This document shows positions 61,873-64,000 of a stretch of 64,000 nucleotides of DNA, one piece after another. Under the pieces are notes generated by a model that was not told where the DNA came from, did no database searches, and saw only the letters and a program-made list of their open reading frames with translations. The stretch comes from JBECKX01 sp964468475 (lineage in GTDB: Bacteria > Zixibacteria > MSB-5A5 > CAIYYT01). How positions within the stretch are numbered: position 1 is the stretch's first letter; each line of letters starts with the position of its first letter. The DNA lies in contig CAYXUL010000007.1 of the NCBI GenBank assembly GCA_964468475.1, positions 1-64,000 on the forward strand, read 5' to 3'. The position numbers and the translations under genes were made by a program.

Positions 61873-63097
61873 TGAGAAAATCAATCGCTGCCTTTGCCAA
61901 TACAGCAGCTCCAATTGGTATAGCATCCTCATCAGCTTTGAACTGCGGGTGATGCCAGCTGTGAACCGCGCCCAGCTTCTTGTTGCCCACGCCAAGAAAG
62001 AACATCGCACCCGGAACGTGTGTCAGGTAATGTGCAAAATCCTCACCCCCCATCGAGGGTACTTTCAACTCAACCACAGCACCATTACCATAAAGTTGCC
62101 TGCCCGCGGTACGAAGATGATCATTCGCTGATTTTGCATTTAAGACTGGCGGATAGCTGGCGAGAAAGTCGATTTGCGACTTGCACCCGTTTGCAACCGC
62201 AATTTGTTTTACAATTACGCCGATACGCCGCTTCAAAAGCGCGAGCGTTTTCTTGCTCTGTGCCCTCGCAGTGCAGTAAAGCTCGCATTTCTCCGGAATT
62301 ATATTTCTCGCGGTGCCGGCATCGACCCTGCCGATTGTGATAACAGCCGGTTCGAAAGGGTCCACATTACGGGAGACAATTGTCTGCAGCTCGGATACTA
62401 TTGCGGCGCCGCAGACAATCGGATCCGCCGTCTGCTGGGGTATCGCGCCATGACCGCCCTTGCCGGTGATTGTTACGTTGAAATCGAGGACGCCGGCAAA
62501 CAGAGCGCCGTCTCGAATTGCTATTTTTCCGGTGGGAATTGAAGCGTTCACATGAAGTCCAAATATCATGTTGACTGGCGGGTTTTCCAGTGCGCCCTGC
62601 CTGATAAGCTCAACCGCTCCTCCGGGGGGAGATTCCTCGGACGGCTGATACAGAAAGCGAACCCTACCCGAAAATTCGCTCTTGAAATCTCGAAGTAACA
62701 GGGCGGCGGTAGAAACCGTGGCCATGTGCATATCGTGGCCGCAGGCGTGCATGCGACCGGGATGTCTTGATTTAAACGAATAGCCGGTTTGTTCGTTTAT
62801 TGGCAGAGCATCGATATCGCTGCGAATCGCCAGACATTTGCCGGATCCGGCCTTTATTTCAGCCAGAAGCCCGGTGCCGGCGATTTTTCGGGTCGTTATG
62901 TTCTGCCCACGAAGGAATTTTCGCAGGTGCGCCGACGTTTTTACTTCTTCCCAGGCGATCTCCGGAATCTGGTGCAGTTCGCGGCGCAGCCTGAGCGATG
63001 TTGGAAAAAGCTCTCTTGCGCGAGCTACTATTTTGTCCGCTAACGAGTTAGATTTCACATTTGGAAGATACGTCGGCTTGAGCATGGTGGCAATCAT
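61865..63097 (-). CDS. M20-family amidohydrolase/aminoacylase
   Basis: 410 residues in the M20D family, hippurate hydrolase and IAA-amino-acid hydrolase type: LRRELHQIPEIAWEE, HACGHDMHMATVSTAALLL with metal-binding Cys/His, VRFLYQPSEESPPGGA and the C-terminal MGGEDFAHYLTHVPGAMFFLG. These enzymes hydrolyse N-acyl amino acids, including N-acyl-L,L-DAP. Two N-terminal ATGs (residues 1 and 5) lack a clear SD; I keep the first. It is coupled by overlap to the beta-propeller gene downstream, an unusual pairing. Confidence 0.92.
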   Translation of the reverse strand: MIATMLKPTYLPNVKSNSLADKIVARARELFPTSLRLRRELHQIPEIAWEEVKTSAHLRKFLRGQNITTRKIAGTGLLAEIKAGSGKCLAIRSDIDALPINEQTGYSFKSRHPGRMHACGHDMHMATVSTAALLLRDFKSEFSGRVRFLYQPSEESPPGGAVELIRQGALENPPVNMIFGLHVNASIPTGKIAIRDGALFAGVLDFNVTITGKGGHGAIPQQTADPIVCGAAIVSELQTIVSRNVDPFEPAVITIGRVDAGTARNIIPEKCELYCTARAQSKKTLALLKRRIGVIVKQIAVANGCKSQIDFLASYPPVLNAKSANDHLRTAGRQLYGNGAVVELKVPSMGGEDFAHYLTHVPGAMFFLGVGNKKLGAVHSWHHPQFKADEDAIPIGAAVLAKAAIDFLNA

Positions 63098-63257
63098 ATA
63101 ATTAGCTGTTCAGGTTGCTAACACGTTGAAGCGGAAACTAATAGCCGGTAAGATTGTTCAAACAAGTGGTCGATAATAGTAAGACAGTTATCTATTCTGA
63201 TTGTAACAGGGACTCCCGTGCGCTTCTGCGAATTCGGGATGTTGCTAAAGGACGCGA

Positions 63258-63962
63258 ATGCCCAGATCTTCACTGAATGATGGCCGAAATGAGAGGCAGT
63301 ACTGGCTGACCGGCCTGGCTCTCGTATTGCTGACTCTGTTCGTTTCAAGCTGCGGGAAAGGTCCTGACGGACCGGGAGACCACCCCAAGATTGTTGGTGG
63401 AGAGAGGTACTTTCCCATGGCTGACGGCGACACCTGGTTCTATAATTCTGCCGCTGTTATAAGAGAAGTCGATGGCGACACGACAATTAACGGCTACGTC
63501 TGCAAGAAAGTCTTGCAGGGCACCGTCACTGCGCAGGCCTGGAGCATCACCAGCGAGCGTTTCGCGCAGCATCTTCTGGAAGAGACTTACATATTCGATC
63601 CGCCGCTGGAGATTCCGCTCGATCTGGAAAAAGGTACGCCACACGAGTTCAACAGCCTCGGGATTAACTCCGCCGCAATTCCCGGGTCCCAGGATCCGGT
63701 TCAGGTCGATTCGGTGCGCACTATCGGCAAGTTGTCTTTCGATGGCTATGTTACCAAAACGATAAACCAGGTCGACCTTGACAGCTGTATCAAGCTCGAC
63801 TATGACTATACTGATCACGTTTATTATGCGGATGGGGACTCAATTCTATTTCCAAATCAGTACTCGGAATATTATGCTCGAAACATCGGGCTGATTGACG
63901 ATGGTGATATCGTGCTCGATCAGGCTCGCATAGACGGAGTCATGGTACCGCAGCGGCCGTAA
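63258..63962 (+). CDS. Lipoprotein of unknown function
   Basis: 234 residues. A lipoprotein signal (YWLTGLALVLLTLFVSSC) puts the mature N-terminal Cys near residue 32, followed by GKGPDGPGDHPK. The mature domain (about 200 residues: GGERYFPMADGDTWFYNSAA, LPL-type strands DPPLEIPLDLEKGTP) is beta-rich and typical of FCB outer-membrane lipoproteins; the family is not recognised. SD AAAGGA precedes the ATG. It is divergent from the amidohydrolase. Confidence 0.78.
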   Translation: MPRSSLNDGRNERQYWLTGLALVLLTLFVSSCGKGPDGPGDHPKIVGGERYFPMADGDTWFYNSAAVIREVDGDTTINGYVCKKVLQGTVTAQAWSITSERFAQHLLEETYIFDPPLEIPLDLEKGTPHEFNSLGINSAAIPGSQDPVQVDSVRTIGKLSFDGYVTKTINQVDLDSCIKLDYDYTDHVYYADGDSILFPNQYSEYYARNIGLIDDGDIVLDQARIDGVMVPQRP

Positions 63963-63997
63963 AGGGCCCTTCGAGTATTTAGGTTGGAAGAGGAGCT

Positions 63998-64000
63998 ATG
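63998..64000 (+). CDS. Start codon of a further gene, cut by window end
   Basis: An ATG closes the window and is preceded at five to nine bases by AGAGGAGC, a strong SD. The gene itself is outside the window; only its likely start is seen, 35 bases after the lipoprotein stop. Confidence 0.5.

Overview
The window is a draft-genome scaffold piece (two runs of exactly 100 N) from a Gram-negative bacterium, most likely an uncultured member of the FCB superphylum resembling Zixibacteria. This rests on gene content, not on a marker phylogeny. The signs are secreted proteins ending in paired dockerin-type repeats (GD...GDAVY.INYIFGGGP), outer-membrane barrels and a Wzi-like protein, a tricorn-like S41 protease, a large secreted zinc metalloprotease, an isoleucyl-tRNA synthetase of the Bacteroidetes/eukaryote-like type, and lspA plus many lipoprotein or Sec signals. 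No plasmid, prophage, integrase, IS element or CRISPR array was seen.

Layout. 0.2-3.3 kb: an ECF sigma/anti-sigma pair with a secreted protein, then a gap facing a truncated outer-membrane barrel. 3.4-19 kb: one long minus-strand block running mfd, two parvulin-type foldases, an RqcP/Hsp15-like S4 protein, hflX, a lone receiver, yggS, divIVA, a purine nucleoside phosphorylase, ileS, a DksA/TraR-like factor, lspA and rluD. Part of it matches the yggS(ylmE)-divIVA-ileS-lspA-rluD order of Gram-positive cell-division clusters. 19-24 kb: a small membrane protein, an agmatinase, a large secreted repeat protein and a LOR/SDH (TIGR00300-type) enzyme. 24-27.2 kb: a self-contained unit with a consensus promoter, a small secreted protein, a TPR/AAA+/Fis regulator and a strong terminator, followed by a gene-free stretch of hairpins. 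27.3-42.9 kb: secreted proteases and envelope proteins mixed with mutM, a UvrD/PcrA helicase, ispE and spoVG.

43-48.6 kb: tRNA-Gln, two secreted proteins, then a second ECF operon (sigma, zinc-type anti-sigma, membrane-anchored and free Spy/CpxP-like proteins) that looks like an envelope or metal stress circuit, ending in a terminator and a dense patch of palindromic repeats. 48.6-54.4 kb is the accessory part: a Cys-rich orphan, four small unrecognised genes (two with zinc ribbons), an alpha/beta hydrolase, a protein that reads as a SLOG/DprA-like domain joined to an AbiGi/DUF2971-like domain (a possible defence effector), a lysine-tailed Myb-like DNA-binding protein, and tRNA-Arg. 54.4-64 kb: a membrane protein, tsaD, a YbbR protein, a zinc ribbon, two beta-propeller secreted proteins, an M20 amidohydrolase and a lipoprotein.

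Most of the window is housekeeping and envelope biology. The best leads are the SLOG/AbiGi-like fusion, the secreted-peptide plus TPR-regulator unit with altered AAA+ motifs, the GXHH signature in IleRS, the structured gene-free segment near 27 kb, and the small-protein cassette at 49.7-51 kb. Start codons were adjusted where a Shine-Dalgarno sequence (SD) or signal peptide argued for it. All family assignments are by reading motifs, without database searches.
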